Positions 1-5,723 of a stretch of 10,763 nt of DNA are shown here, piece after piece. The translations under genes were made by a program, and so were the position numbers. This DNA comes from Bacteroidales bacterium (GTDB lineage Bacteria; Bacteroidota; Bacteroidia; Bacteroidales; 4484-276), in assembly GCA_029939965.1 (NCBI GenBank), contig JAOZRY010000047.1, positions 1 to 10,763 of the forward strand. Reading direction: 5' to 3'. The notes below the pieces were generated by a model that saw nothing but the letters and a program-made list of their open reading frames with translations, was not told the origin of the DNA and searched no databases. Numbering within the stretch: position 1 is the first letter of the stretch; each line of letters begins with the position of its first letter.

Positions 1-1143
1 CTTGCAAAAAACACCAAGGTTGTTATACTCATCGATGAGTACGACAAACCTATTATCGATTATTTGGATAACCTGAAGAAAGCTGAAGAAAACCGTGAGA
101 TTTTAAAAAACTTCTATTCGATAATAAAAGATGCGGATGCGTACATACGGTTTTTCTTTATAACAGGTGTTTCCAAATTTAGTAAAGTATCCATCTTTTC
201 CGATTTGAATAACCTGGAGGATATCACCCTCGACAAAAATTATTCGACCATGTTGGGCTGGACACAGGAAGAAATTGAAAACTATTTCCCTGAATTCATT
301 TCGGAGGTTCAAAAAGTTTATTCCGAATATTACGATGATATTAAACCTGTAATTAAGGAGTGGTATAACGGTTACTCGTGGGATGGGAAAAACTTTGTAT
401 ATAACCCGGTTTCACTGCTCAATCTTTTCAGAAAAGAGGTTTTTAACAATTACTGGTTTAGTACCGGCACTCCAACATTTCTAATGAAGTTTGTTAAAGA
501 CGAGCGTTACACAGCTTTCGATATCGAAAACCGGCAAATTAATGTAAGCCTCTTAGATAAGTATGATCTGAAAAATATGACACTGATTCCGCTACTGTTT
601 CAAACGGGCTACTTAACCATTAAAAAATATGATGTTTTTAGAAACACTATTACACTCGATTACCCCAACAAAGAAGTGGCCGATTCTTTCACCACCCATA
701 TTCTTTCGGAGTTAACAATAGGGAAGTTAGATAAAACCGATATGCTGCTCGTTGATATTGTAAATGCCTTTATCGACAACAACATCGAAAAATTTATTAG
801 TTATATCAACACACTTTTCAGAAACATACCCTACACTTTGATCGAAGAAAAGGAAAAATATTTCCATTCGATTTTTTATATGGTAATGAAAATGGTGGGT
901 TTCAAAATCGAATCGGAAATCCTTACCATAGATGGCAGAATAGATGCCGTGGTAAAATCGGACGATAAAATTTACATTATCGAATTTAAGATAAATCAAA
1001 CTGCCGAAACAGCAATACATCAAATAACCGAAAAAAGATATGCTGATAAATATGCCGACGACAATCGCCCGAAAGTTTTATTAGGCATCAATTTCGACAC
1101 CGAAACCAAAAGGGTGGATGATTATAAAATAGTTGAAGGGTAA
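1..1143 (+). CDS. AAA-ATPase-like protein with C-terminal PD-(D/E)XK nuclease-like domain (5' end missing)
   Basis: The frame is open from base 1 and stops with TAA at 1141-1143, so the true start and the Walker A motif lie left of the window; 380 residues are visible. The first codons encode a Walker B-like segment, VVILIDEYDKP (nt 19-51), followed by a sensor-like stretch (FFITGVSKFSKVSIFSDLNN), both typical of the AAA-ATPase-like family (Pfam PF09820). The C-terminus has a PD-(D/E)XK pattern: RID with its Asp at 943-945, then IIEFK with Glu at 982-984 and Lys at 988-990, as in the nuclease-like domain PF08011/DUF1703. These proteins are present in many copies in Bacteroidota genomes and their role is not established; mobile-element or defence functions have been suggested for relatives. 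The gene converges on the minus-strand GIY-YIG relic with only 12 bp between stops. TTG at 64 and later ATGs are internal codons, not starts. Family call is firm, function is not. Confidence 0.9.
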   Translation, partial: LAKNTKVVILIDEYDKPIIDYLDNLKKAEENREILKNFYSIIKDADAYIRFFFITGVSKFSKVSIFSDLNNLEDITLDKNYSTMLGWTQEEIENYFPEFISEVQKVYSEYYDDIKPVIKEWYNGYSWDGKNFVYNPVSLLNLFRKEVFNNYWFSTGTPTFLMKFVKDERYTAFDIENRQINVSLLDKYDLKNMTLIPLLFQTGYLTIKKYDVFRNTITLDYPNKEVADSFTTHILSELTIGKLDKTDMLLVDIVNAFIDNNIEKFISYINTLFRNIPYTLIEEKEKYFHSIFYMVMKMVGFKIESEILTIDGRIDAVVKSDDKIYIIEFKINQTAETAIHQITEKRYADKYADDNRPKVLLGINFDTETKRVDDYKIVEG

Positions 1144-1155
1144 ACTGTGCTGCAT

Positions 1156-1452
1156 TTAGAACACCTTATTCCACTCGGGCAATTTGTCGAACATATCAAA
1201 ATAGTTTTGTTTGGTCATGCCATCGTGTTTACTGTTGAGTCCGCTCTTCAATCCATGTTTTTCAAAAGCCCCATTCTGCAACATTATACCTGCCTCTTCT
1301 ATGTAAACAATTTCAACTCTTCCTCTGGAAAGTCTGTAAATAAAATAAACTCCCGGTAAGTCAGGCACATCTTTGCTTACGGTTTTTAAGCTATCGCCAG
1401 GTTTGAAAAAAAAATGCCCCTGATTTTTGTATTGTTTTAATTCATCAATCAT
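1156..1452 (-). pseudogene. GIY-YIG nuclease family protein, internally deleted and probably inactive
   Basis: A 98-residue frame starts at the ATG 1452-1450, 34 bp after the stop of the upstream nucleoid-protein gene, so the two are probably co-transcribed. A longer in-frame start at 1578 would overlap that gene and is not needed. The N-terminal half resembles a GIY-YIG domain: DLPGVYFIYR (residues 31-40) supplies the GIY part, and VEIVYIEEAG (46-55) sits where YIGKAG is expected. The YIG glycine is therefore Glu52. After KQNYFD (81-86) the protein jumps to MFDKLPEWNKVF, which looks like the extreme C-terminus of the family. The middle part, which normally carries the metal-binding glutamate of GIY-YIG enzymes, is absent. 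From memory, intact relatives are about 140 residues long, so roughly 40 residues seem to be lost in frame. Both changes argue against nuclease activity. It could instead be a small protein retained for another role, since the frame itself is open. Confidence 0.7.
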
Positions 1453-1486
1453 GTTAAAAAATCTCCTGTTAATAATTTTCGTGGCC

Positions 1487-2530
1487 TCAATTCTCCTCTT
1501 CAAAAAACAACTGGTAGTAATCCATGCCGGTTTCCTGGTCGTGGCCTTTGCGAATGTTATCGCGATTCCCGTGAACATATATGTGGAAATTCTTATCCAG
1601 TTTAATCACACTTTTAAAAACCTGCGAGGTCTTTTTTACGGCTGGAGCTGAAATATCAAAAGCATCTTCAAATTTAAGCTGATGACTATCTTCAAATTCC
1701 ACCCTGTGGTTTTTGAAACTCTCGATGATTTGTGGTTCCTGCATTACTTCATTCGAGAATTCTTCGAAATCGAAACTCTCGTTTTCCTTGAAAAAGCCGG
1801 CAGATTTATTTAGCAATTCAGCCTGGTCTGCTTTGTCAAGTTGAAATTGCTCAGGCATTTTTTCGGTTACAAATTCTTTGCACAGCTTTATGGCTGTTTG
1901 GGTTTGGAAATAGGTGTCCTCGCGTTGCCGTACATGCAAAAAATGATCGAACCAATATTGAGCTTCTGCGCCTTTGCTAAGTTTATCGACCACCGCAACC
2001 AGATAGCCGTTATCTTTTTCGGTATTAAAAATCAAACAACCTTTGTCAAGTTTATTAATGTTGATCCCTGTATCAGATTCGATTTCATAATTATCATCAG
2101 CAGGCATTACTTTCAGGTATGTTTCTTTCGATTCCGATTTAAACAAGCCAATAGCATTCACCTGTTCTCCATCCACAATGCAATCGTTAAAGTATGCCAC
2201 ATAAAACTCCCCCGATTTAATTTTGGGATGGGCAGAGTTTTCATAAAGATGCTTTGCAAGGTGTACTGAATGATCATAAAGTTTATCGGGATCATCAAAA
2301 ATATCCGATACATAACTATACACTTCATTGAGCTTGATATCCGAATCGTGATACAAGTTAAAATATTCTTCGGATTTGAAGGAGGAGAAGAAATACGTGA
2401 TTAAAAGCTTGCTGATATTTTCGTTGATAGAAAGGGCGGATTTCGAAAAACGTATCCCTTCTTCAATAGACTTGCTGCCCACTTTGTGAACAACGATAGC
2501 GTGAAGTTGTGCCAGGTCAGATGTAATCAT
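1487..2530 (-). CDS. Nucleoid-associated protein, YejK/NdpA-like family
   Basis: This 347-residue protein matches my recollection of the nucleoid-associated protein family PF04245 (E. coli YejK/NdpA), in the form common in Bacteroidota. The supporting features are an N-terminal QLHAIVVHKVGSKSIEEGIR segment, a central GEFYVAYFNDC...GEQVNAIGLFKSE core, and the YWFDHFLHVRQREDTYF segment in the second half. The length fits an intact family member. I prefer the ATG at 2530-2528 over the in-frame TTG at 2551. Family members begin just before the LHxIVVHKVG segment, and a -7 promoter match lies at 2569-2562, which would put the transcript start close to 2555. Members of the family bind nucleoid DNA in E. 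coli, and their exact role in Bacteroidota is unknown. The gene leads a probable two-gene unit with the GIY-YIG relic downstream and is divergent from the LytTR relic. Cytoplasmic; no signal peptide or membrane segment is visible. Confidence 0.88.
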   Translation of the reverse strand: MITSDLAQLHAIVVHKVGSKSIEEGIRFSKSALSINENISKLLITYFFSSFKSEEYFNLYHDSDIKLNEVYSYVSDIFDDPDKLYDHSVHLAKHLYENSAHPKIKSGEFYVAYFNDCIVDGEQVNAIGLFKSESKETYLKVMPADDNYEIESDTGININKLDKGCLIFNTEKDNGYLVAVVDKLSKGAEAQYWFDHFLHVRQREDTYFQTQTAIKLCKEFVTEKMPEQFQLDKADQAELLNKSAGFFKENESFDFEEFSNEVMQEPQIIESFKNHRVEFEDSHQLKFEDAFDISAPAVKKTSQVFKSVIKLDKNFHIYVHGNRDNIRKGHDQETGMDYYQLFFEEEN

Positions 2531-2561
2531 AGCTGTAAATGTATGTTTCAAAAATGATTTG

Positions 2562-2569
2562 CAAACATA
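2562..2569 (-). promoter_or_regulatory. Candidate Bacteroidota -7 promoter element for the nucleoid-protein gene
   Basis: Read on the minus strand this is TATGTTTG, an exact match to the Bacteroidota housekeeping sigma -7 element TAnnTTTG, about 30 bp upstream of the ATG at 2530. No TTTG-type -33 element is seen at the usual 19-21 bp spacing, so only half of the promoter is supported. Confidence 0.4.
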
Positions 2570-2664
2570 TTATAAAATAAAATCCCCATCGGTTTTTTTT
2601 AAATTCATATTTAATTTTCGCTTCTAAATTTTACAACTTACCTTTACATTCAAAATCAACATAA

Positions 2665-3018
2665 ATGAACCGGCTAATTCAATCCTTCTTATTTATTTGT
2701 CTTTTCACCGGGTATGCCGAAAGTGTTTTATTAGCATCTTCCGGCAATAGTCTGCGTTACGAATTGCAACGGGCATCTCAAGATTCCTCCAGAGTAAAAA
2801 TCCTTTTTCAACTCGGAAACCTTTTTATTGATGGCCCATCCGATTCATTACTTCTTTATTACAATCGATCTCTCGAAATCATCCTGATAAATCTTAATCA
2901 TATATTGCGATTTGAAAAAAATGAAGGAGGTCATCTTGTTATGGATGATAATTCGCAAATACCGGTTTCTATCAGGAAAAGAGAGGCACTTTTTAACTTA
3001 TTTAACGAAATCGGTTAA
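2665..3018 (+). pseudogene. Relic of a secreted/TPR sensor-regulator fused in frame to the end of a LytTR DNA-binding domain
   Basis: The 117-codon frame has two unrelated halves. Residues 1-72 carry a signal peptide or leader helix (MNRLIQSFLFICLFTGYAES) and then SLRYELQRASQDSSRVKILF...SDSLLLYYNRSLEI, which resembles the first TPR-like helices of Bacteroidota TPR-TM-LytTR proteins. Residues 74-117 (INLNHILRFEKNEGGHLVMDD through QIPVSIRKREALFNLF) match the last third of a LytTR DNA-binding domain, where the usual pattern is RSYIINLNHI...MDDG..LPVSRRK...F. The remaining TPRs, the membrane segment and the first two thirds of LytTR are missing. The apparent join lies near nt 2878-2890. The product would be exported by its signal peptide and could not act as an intact DNA-binding regulator. 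The simplest reading is a large internal deletion that happened to keep the frame; a fusion of two neighbouring genes is possible. The upstream region 2531-2664 is shared with the divergent nucleoid-protein gene. Confidence 0.65.
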
Positions 3019-3215
3019 AAAAATATGGGCTATTGGAATAATATTTGACATCAGATGCCGTTTTTCAAAATTCAATATATGAAACAAAAATGCCGACTTC
3101 AGCGAGGTTAAAACATTTAATCGTTTTCATTATAACGTTAAATAAACCTGTAATTAGATTTTGAACATCTGAACGAAATTTGAGTTAATACTAAATAAAC
3201 ATTAAAACTTTAAAA
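3019..3215. other. Intergenic leader region before the lipoprotein gene
   Basis: AT-rich, with no coding frame or hairpin terminator that I can support. Two near matches to the -7 element TAnnTTTG, each with one mismatch, lie at 3040-3047 (AATATTTG) and 3175-3182 (GAAATTTG). Neither has a well-spaced TTTG -33 element. The promoter for 3216-4521 is probably here but is not located with confidence. Confidence 0.35.
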
Positions 3216-3896
3216 ATGAAGAAAAGAACATTACTAACCTTAATCGGAATATCGGGATTATTTATCTCAATATTTTTTACCTCCTGTTATCCGGGAGATG
3301 ATATTTCCTATTCCGACCTTGATCTGGTTTCGACGGCCTACGATCAAAACGCCGACTTTAATACCTTTAAAACCTATTACATGCCCGATTCCATTATTCA
3401 TCTAAAGGACACATTGGATTCGGATAATAATGTTGATTTATCCAGAGAATTTGATAAGTTTATTTTAGACCTTGTAAGGGAAAATATGGGTGATTATGGA
3501 TATACCCTTGAAAGTGATCCGGAGAACAACCACCCGGATATCTTTTTAACTGTATCGGCAATGGCTACCAAAAACTATAATGTATATTACTACTATCCCT
3601 ACTATTATGGGGGATGGGGATGGGGATGGTATTACAAAAACACCGACTATTATGGTTGGGGATGGTACTATCCGCCATACTGGGGTGGAAGCTATGTTAC
3701 AAGCTATACTGATGGTACCATGATTATGAACATGCACGATGTTAGGGATGCAACACCTGAAACCGATAGCATTCCTACTGTTTGGATCGGAGCGATGAAT
3801 GGATTATTAGGTAGTAGTACACAAACTACCAAAAACAGGCTCGATTACAACATCAATCAGGCCTTTATCCAATCACCTTACTTAAAATCCAACTAA
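3216..3896 (+). CDS. DUF4136-type lipoprotein with Tyr/Trp/Gly-rich insert
   Basis: This 226-residue protein begins with a lipoprotein signal peptide: MKKR, a hydrophobic stretch from residue 5 to 21, and a lipobox ending FTSC with Cys24 as the lipidated residue. The mature part has the DUF4136 (PF13590) pattern. After DLVSTAYDQNADFNTFKTYY comes a helix with LVRENMGDYGYTLESDPENNHPDIFLTVSA, and the C-terminus is of the WIGAMNGLL...NRLDYNINQAFIQSPY type. Residues 121-160 form an unusual insert of almost only Tyr, Trp, Gly and Pro, encoded in part by an exact hexamer repeat. The protein is expected in the outer membrane or on its periplasmic face; the family's function is unknown. The A-rich leader before ATG 3216 fits Bacteroidota starts. 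The next gene, an outer-membrane barrel, begins 37 bp after the stop with no terminator between them, so the two are likely one transcription unit ending at the terminator at 4581-4619. Confidence 0.85.
   Translation: MKKRTLLTLIGISGLFISIFFTSCYPGDDISYSDLDLVSTAYDQNADFNTFKTYYMPDSIIHLKDTLDSDNNVDLSREFDKFILDLVRENMGDYGYTLESDPENNHPDIFLTVSAMATKNYNVYYYYPYYYGGWGWGWYYKNTDYYGWGWYYPPYWGGSYVTSYTDGTMIMNMHDVRDATPETDSIPTVWIGAMNGLLGSSTQTTKNRLDYNINQAFIQSPYLKSN
3612..3629 (+). repeat. (GGATGG)x3 tandem hexamer encoding Gly-Trp repeats
   Basis: Three exact GGATGG units, in phase with the reading frame as GGA-TGG codon pairs, give the Gly-Trp run at residues 133-138 of the lipoprotein. With the GGG codon just before, the coding strand carries a G5-AT-G4-AT-G4-AT-G2 pattern. 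A related GGTTGGGGATGG segment follows about 25 bp later. Unit gain or loss would keep the frame. Confidence 0.9.
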
Positions 3897-3933
3897 TATT
3901 TAAAATTTGTATAATCATTTAAAGTATAGAAAA

Positions 3934-4521
3934 ATGAAAAAAGTATTCATGATCATAATATTCGCTTTGGTTTCTGTATATATGTATGGCCAGGATCAGT
4001 TCTGGTCGGTAACTTATCAGGTATCATTACCCACTGGCGATACAAAAAACTTAGTGGAAAAAACAAGCTTCAGAGGTTTTGGTATTGAAGGTCGCAAATT
4101 TGTCGATAACAACGTTTCGATTGGTGGAGGTGTACACTGGAATGTGTTTTATGAGAAAAAAGATAAACTTACAACTGAAATTGATAATGTTACACTCACA
4201 GGCACACATTACAATTACATCAACGCATTCCCATTTTTGGTAAATGCAGCATATTATTTTAACGAAGGTAGTTATTTCAGGCCTTATCTTGCTTTTAATA
4301 CAGGTGTTACATACACAATATACCGTAAGGATGTTAGCTTGTACACAATTAAGGAAGAGCCATGGAAATTCGCCGTTGTTCCTGAACTTGGGTTTTTGTT
4401 TGAAACCTATGGTGGAGCTAATTTTACAATCAATTTCCGTTACAATTACGGAATGGAAACCAGCAATTCGGATCCACTCTCATATTTTGGAGTTAATGTA
4501 GGTGTAGTTTGGCTTTACTAA
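3934..4521 (+). CDS. Small outer-membrane beta-barrel protein
   Basis: A 195-residue exported protein. The ATG at 3934 gives a clean signal peptide (MKKVFMIIIFALVSVYMYGQ, cleavage probably near residue 20). The in-frame TTG at 3907 would add nine polar residues ahead of it and is unlikely. The mature protein is a run of short alternating strands rich in Phe, Tyr and Gly, such as FWSVTYQVSLPTGD, RGFGIEGRKFVDNNVSIGGG, AFPFLVNAAYYFN, FRPYLAFNTGVTYT and ANFTINFRYNYG. It ends with an aromatic strand (YFGVNVGVVWLY), as outer-membrane barrels usually do. The size suggests about eight strands, in the general OmpW/OmpX/porin-like superfamily; I do not recognise a specific subfamily. It follows the DUF4136-type lipoprotein by 37 bp and precedes the terminator, so the two are probably made together and may act at the same membrane. 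That partnership is inferred only from position. Confidence 0.8.
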   Translation: MKKVFMIIIFALVSVYMYGQDQFWSVTYQVSLPTGDTKNLVEKTSFRGFGIEGRKFVDNNVSIGGGVHWNVFYEKKDKLTTEIDNVTLTGTHYNYINAFPFLVNAAYYFNEGSYFRPYLAFNTGVTYTIYRKDVSLYTIKEEPWKFAVVPELGFLFETYGGANFTINFRYNYGMETSNSDPLSYFGVNVGVVWLY

Positions 4522-4580
4522 ATTTTTGAGCAAGCCCTGAGGGTATTAAATTATCTTACCCCTTCATAAAATAACAATAC

Positions 4581-4619
4581 AAAGTTCCGGTTTCGTGATG
4601 AAACCGGAACTTTTTTTTT
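4581..4619 (+). terminator. Intrinsic terminator of the lipoprotein/barrel unit
   Basis: A perfect 14-bp stem (AAAGTTCCGGTTTC, 4581-4594) pairs with 4600-4613 across a 5-nt loop (GTGAT) and runs into a T tract at 4611-4619. It lies 59 bp after the stop at 4521. The matching A-run upstream is short, so it works best for rightward transcription. Confidence 0.92.
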
Positions 4620-4621
4620 AA

Positions 4622-4761
4622 TGAAAATATTTCAACAGAACGTTTAATAATTTCAATTTGTGATTTAACATGCCCCCCCCCTGATCTATTCAGGATAAAT
4701 AAAGCCATGTTACGATATTTTTGAAATATGAAAAATTTTACCGGAAAAACAATGGGCACTC
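4622..4761. other. Intergenic region between terminator and udk promoter, with a C9 tract
   Basis: No coding frame here looks real; the short minus-strand frame across 4556-4759 covers the terminator and has no recognisable features. The notable element is nine consecutive C residues at 4673-4681 in otherwise AT-rich DNA, about 130 bp upstream of the udk start. Confidence 0.6.
4673..4681 (+). repeat. C9 homopolymer tract
   Basis: Nine C residues in a row, outside any gene and flanked by AT-rich sequence. Tracts of this kind are prone to slippage and to sequencing length errors. It lies about 80 bp upstream of the proposed -33 region of udk, too far for ordinary spacer-length control of that promoter. 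Confidence 0.85.
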
Positions 4762-4791
4762 TTTTTTTCTTTGATGATTTGCTTACTTTTG
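4762..4791 (+). promoter_or_regulatory. Candidate promoter of udk
   Basis: TACTTTTG at 4784-4791 is an exact match to the Bacteroidota -7 element TAnnTTTG. The expected -33 position falls in a T-rich run at 4762-4768, which is close to TTTG but not exact. Transcription would begin near 4798, giving a very short leader before ATG 4812. Confidence 0.45.
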
Positions 4792-4811
4792 CTTAAATAA
4801 TAAATAACATT

Positions 4812-5429
4812 ATGCTCATAATTGGTATTGCAGGTGGTTCAGGATCGGGGAAAACCACCGTAGTTCATAAAATCATCGAAAAACTTCCTAAGGATTCTGT
4901 ATCCGTAATTTCGCAAGATTCGTATTACAAAGACAATGGACATTTGTCTGATGCAGCCAAAAAGAAGATCAACTTCGATCACCCGGCTTCTATTGAGTTT
5001 GAACTACTTAACCAACACATCAACAGCCTGATCAACTACGATCCTATTAACCGCCCGATTTATTCTTATGTTACCTGTGCCAGGGCAAAAGAAACTGTTC
5101 AGGTTCAGCCAACAAAAGTGGTTATTGTAGAGGGAATTCTCATTTTTACCAATGCAAAATTGCGCAATAAATTCAATGTAAAAGTTTTTGTGGATGCCGA
5201 TACTGACGACCGTTTGATGCGTATTGTACGACGCGACCTTATTGAACGTGGGAGATCGGTTTCGGGGGTACTCGATCACTACGAAAATTTTGTTAAACCA
5301 ATGCACCTGCAGTTTATTGAACCCACAAAACGATATGCTGACATCATTGTGCCACAAGGCGGCGCAAACCATGTTGCTATTGATCTTCTTTCGTCAAGAA
5401 TAAAAATGGGGTTGGATGAGGTAACCTGA
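4812..5429 (+). CDS. udk: Uridine kinase
   Basis: A 205-residue cytoplasmic enzyme of the pyrimidine salvage pathway, phosphorylating uridine (and usually cytidine) to the monophosphate. It has the full family layout: P-loop GGSGSGKTT (residues 8-16), SQDSYYKD (34-41), NFDHPASIEFELL (54-66), the nucleoside-binding segment RPIYSYVTCARAKETV (81-96), VVIVEGILIF (103-112), VFVDADTDDRLMRIVRRDLIERGR (from 125), and the C-terminal FIEPTKRYADIIVPQGG (168-184). The length is normal for the family. The nucleoside-binding segment differs from the textbook YDF..H.R form: Ser85 replaces the Asp and Cys89 stands where human UCK2 uses a base-contacting His. I believe related Bacteroidota enzymes share this form but cannot check. 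It has its own terminator upstream and a plausible promoter. It is not clearly linked to the kinase pair 294 bp downstream. Confidence 0.95.
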   Translation: MLIIGIAGGSGSGKTTVVHKIIEKLPKDSVSVISQDSYYKDNGHLSDAAKKKINFDHPASIEFELLNQHINSLINYDPINRPIYSYVTCARAKETVQVQPTKVVIVEGILIFTNAKLRNKFNVKVFVDADTDDRLMRIVRRDLIERGRSVSGVLDHYENFVKPMHLQFIEPTKRYADIIVPQGGANHVAIDLLSSRIKMGLDEVT

Positions 5430-5723
5430 TGCAGGAAAACCCGTGATGAGAGATAATGTTACCCAACATTTTGTAACACTGACAAATATCATCATTAATG
5501 AATTAAAAACATCTAATATGCAAATATCAGAAGTAAAATTATAATTATTCAGATATATTGATAATTTGGAAAAAAATAAATTGTTACAAATTTATAAGTA
5601 CTTAATAACGAAAAATGATTTCAAAGAAAAATTGTATAAAGAAGTTAATCATTTACGCCAAAATCCTTATAAAGTTTTAAACGTATTGTAGTATTAAATT
5701 TTTCAGATCGATACTGATTGTTT
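5430..5723. other. Intergenic region before the histidine kinase pair
   Basis: AT-rich with no clear terminator for udk and no exact TAnnTTTG promoter; TAAATTTT at 5695-5702 is the nearest match before the ATG at 5724. A plus-strand frame from ATG 5446 to TAG 5689-5691 is open except for one TAA at 5542-5544. It is Lys/Asn/Leu-rich, as chance frames in AT-rich DNA tend to be, and I do not call it a gene. Confidence 0.45.

Noticed and set aside
1144..1155. Bidirectional terminator between the convergent genes
   Set aside because: Only 12 bp separate the stops and no stem with a T tract is visible there.
1487..1578. Longer N-terminus for the GIY-YIG frame, starting at 1578 on the minus strand
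   Set aside because: It would overlap the end of the upstream nucleoid-protein gene by about 90 bp and adds a basic segment that looks like its shadow. The ATG at 1452 fits both the domain and the 34-bp gene spacing.
1841..2269. Plus-strand 142-codon frame with hydrophobic, Cys-rich sequence
   Set aside because: It is antisense to the well-supported nucleoid-protein gene and shows no domain pattern.
2531..2551. TTG start at 2551 for the nucleoid-protein gene
   Set aside because: The extra seven residues precede the normal family start, and the -7 promoter match at 2569-2562 would leave almost no leader. ATG 2530 is more likely.
3156..3182. Full promoter for the lipoprotein gene built from TTTG at 3160 and GAAATTTG at 3175
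   Set aside because: The spacing of 11 bp is far below the 19-21 bp expected for Bacteroidota promoters, and the -7 element has a mismatch at its first base.
3907..3933. TTG start for the barrel protein
   Set aside because: It places nine polar residues before a typical MKK signal peptide; ATG 3934 gives a standard export signal.
4522..4556. Second hairpin near CCCTGAGGG after the barrel gene
   Set aside because: The loop would be three bases with a three-base stem, and the longer GGGTA/TACCC pairing is only five pairs with no T tract. The terminator at 4581 is far stronger.
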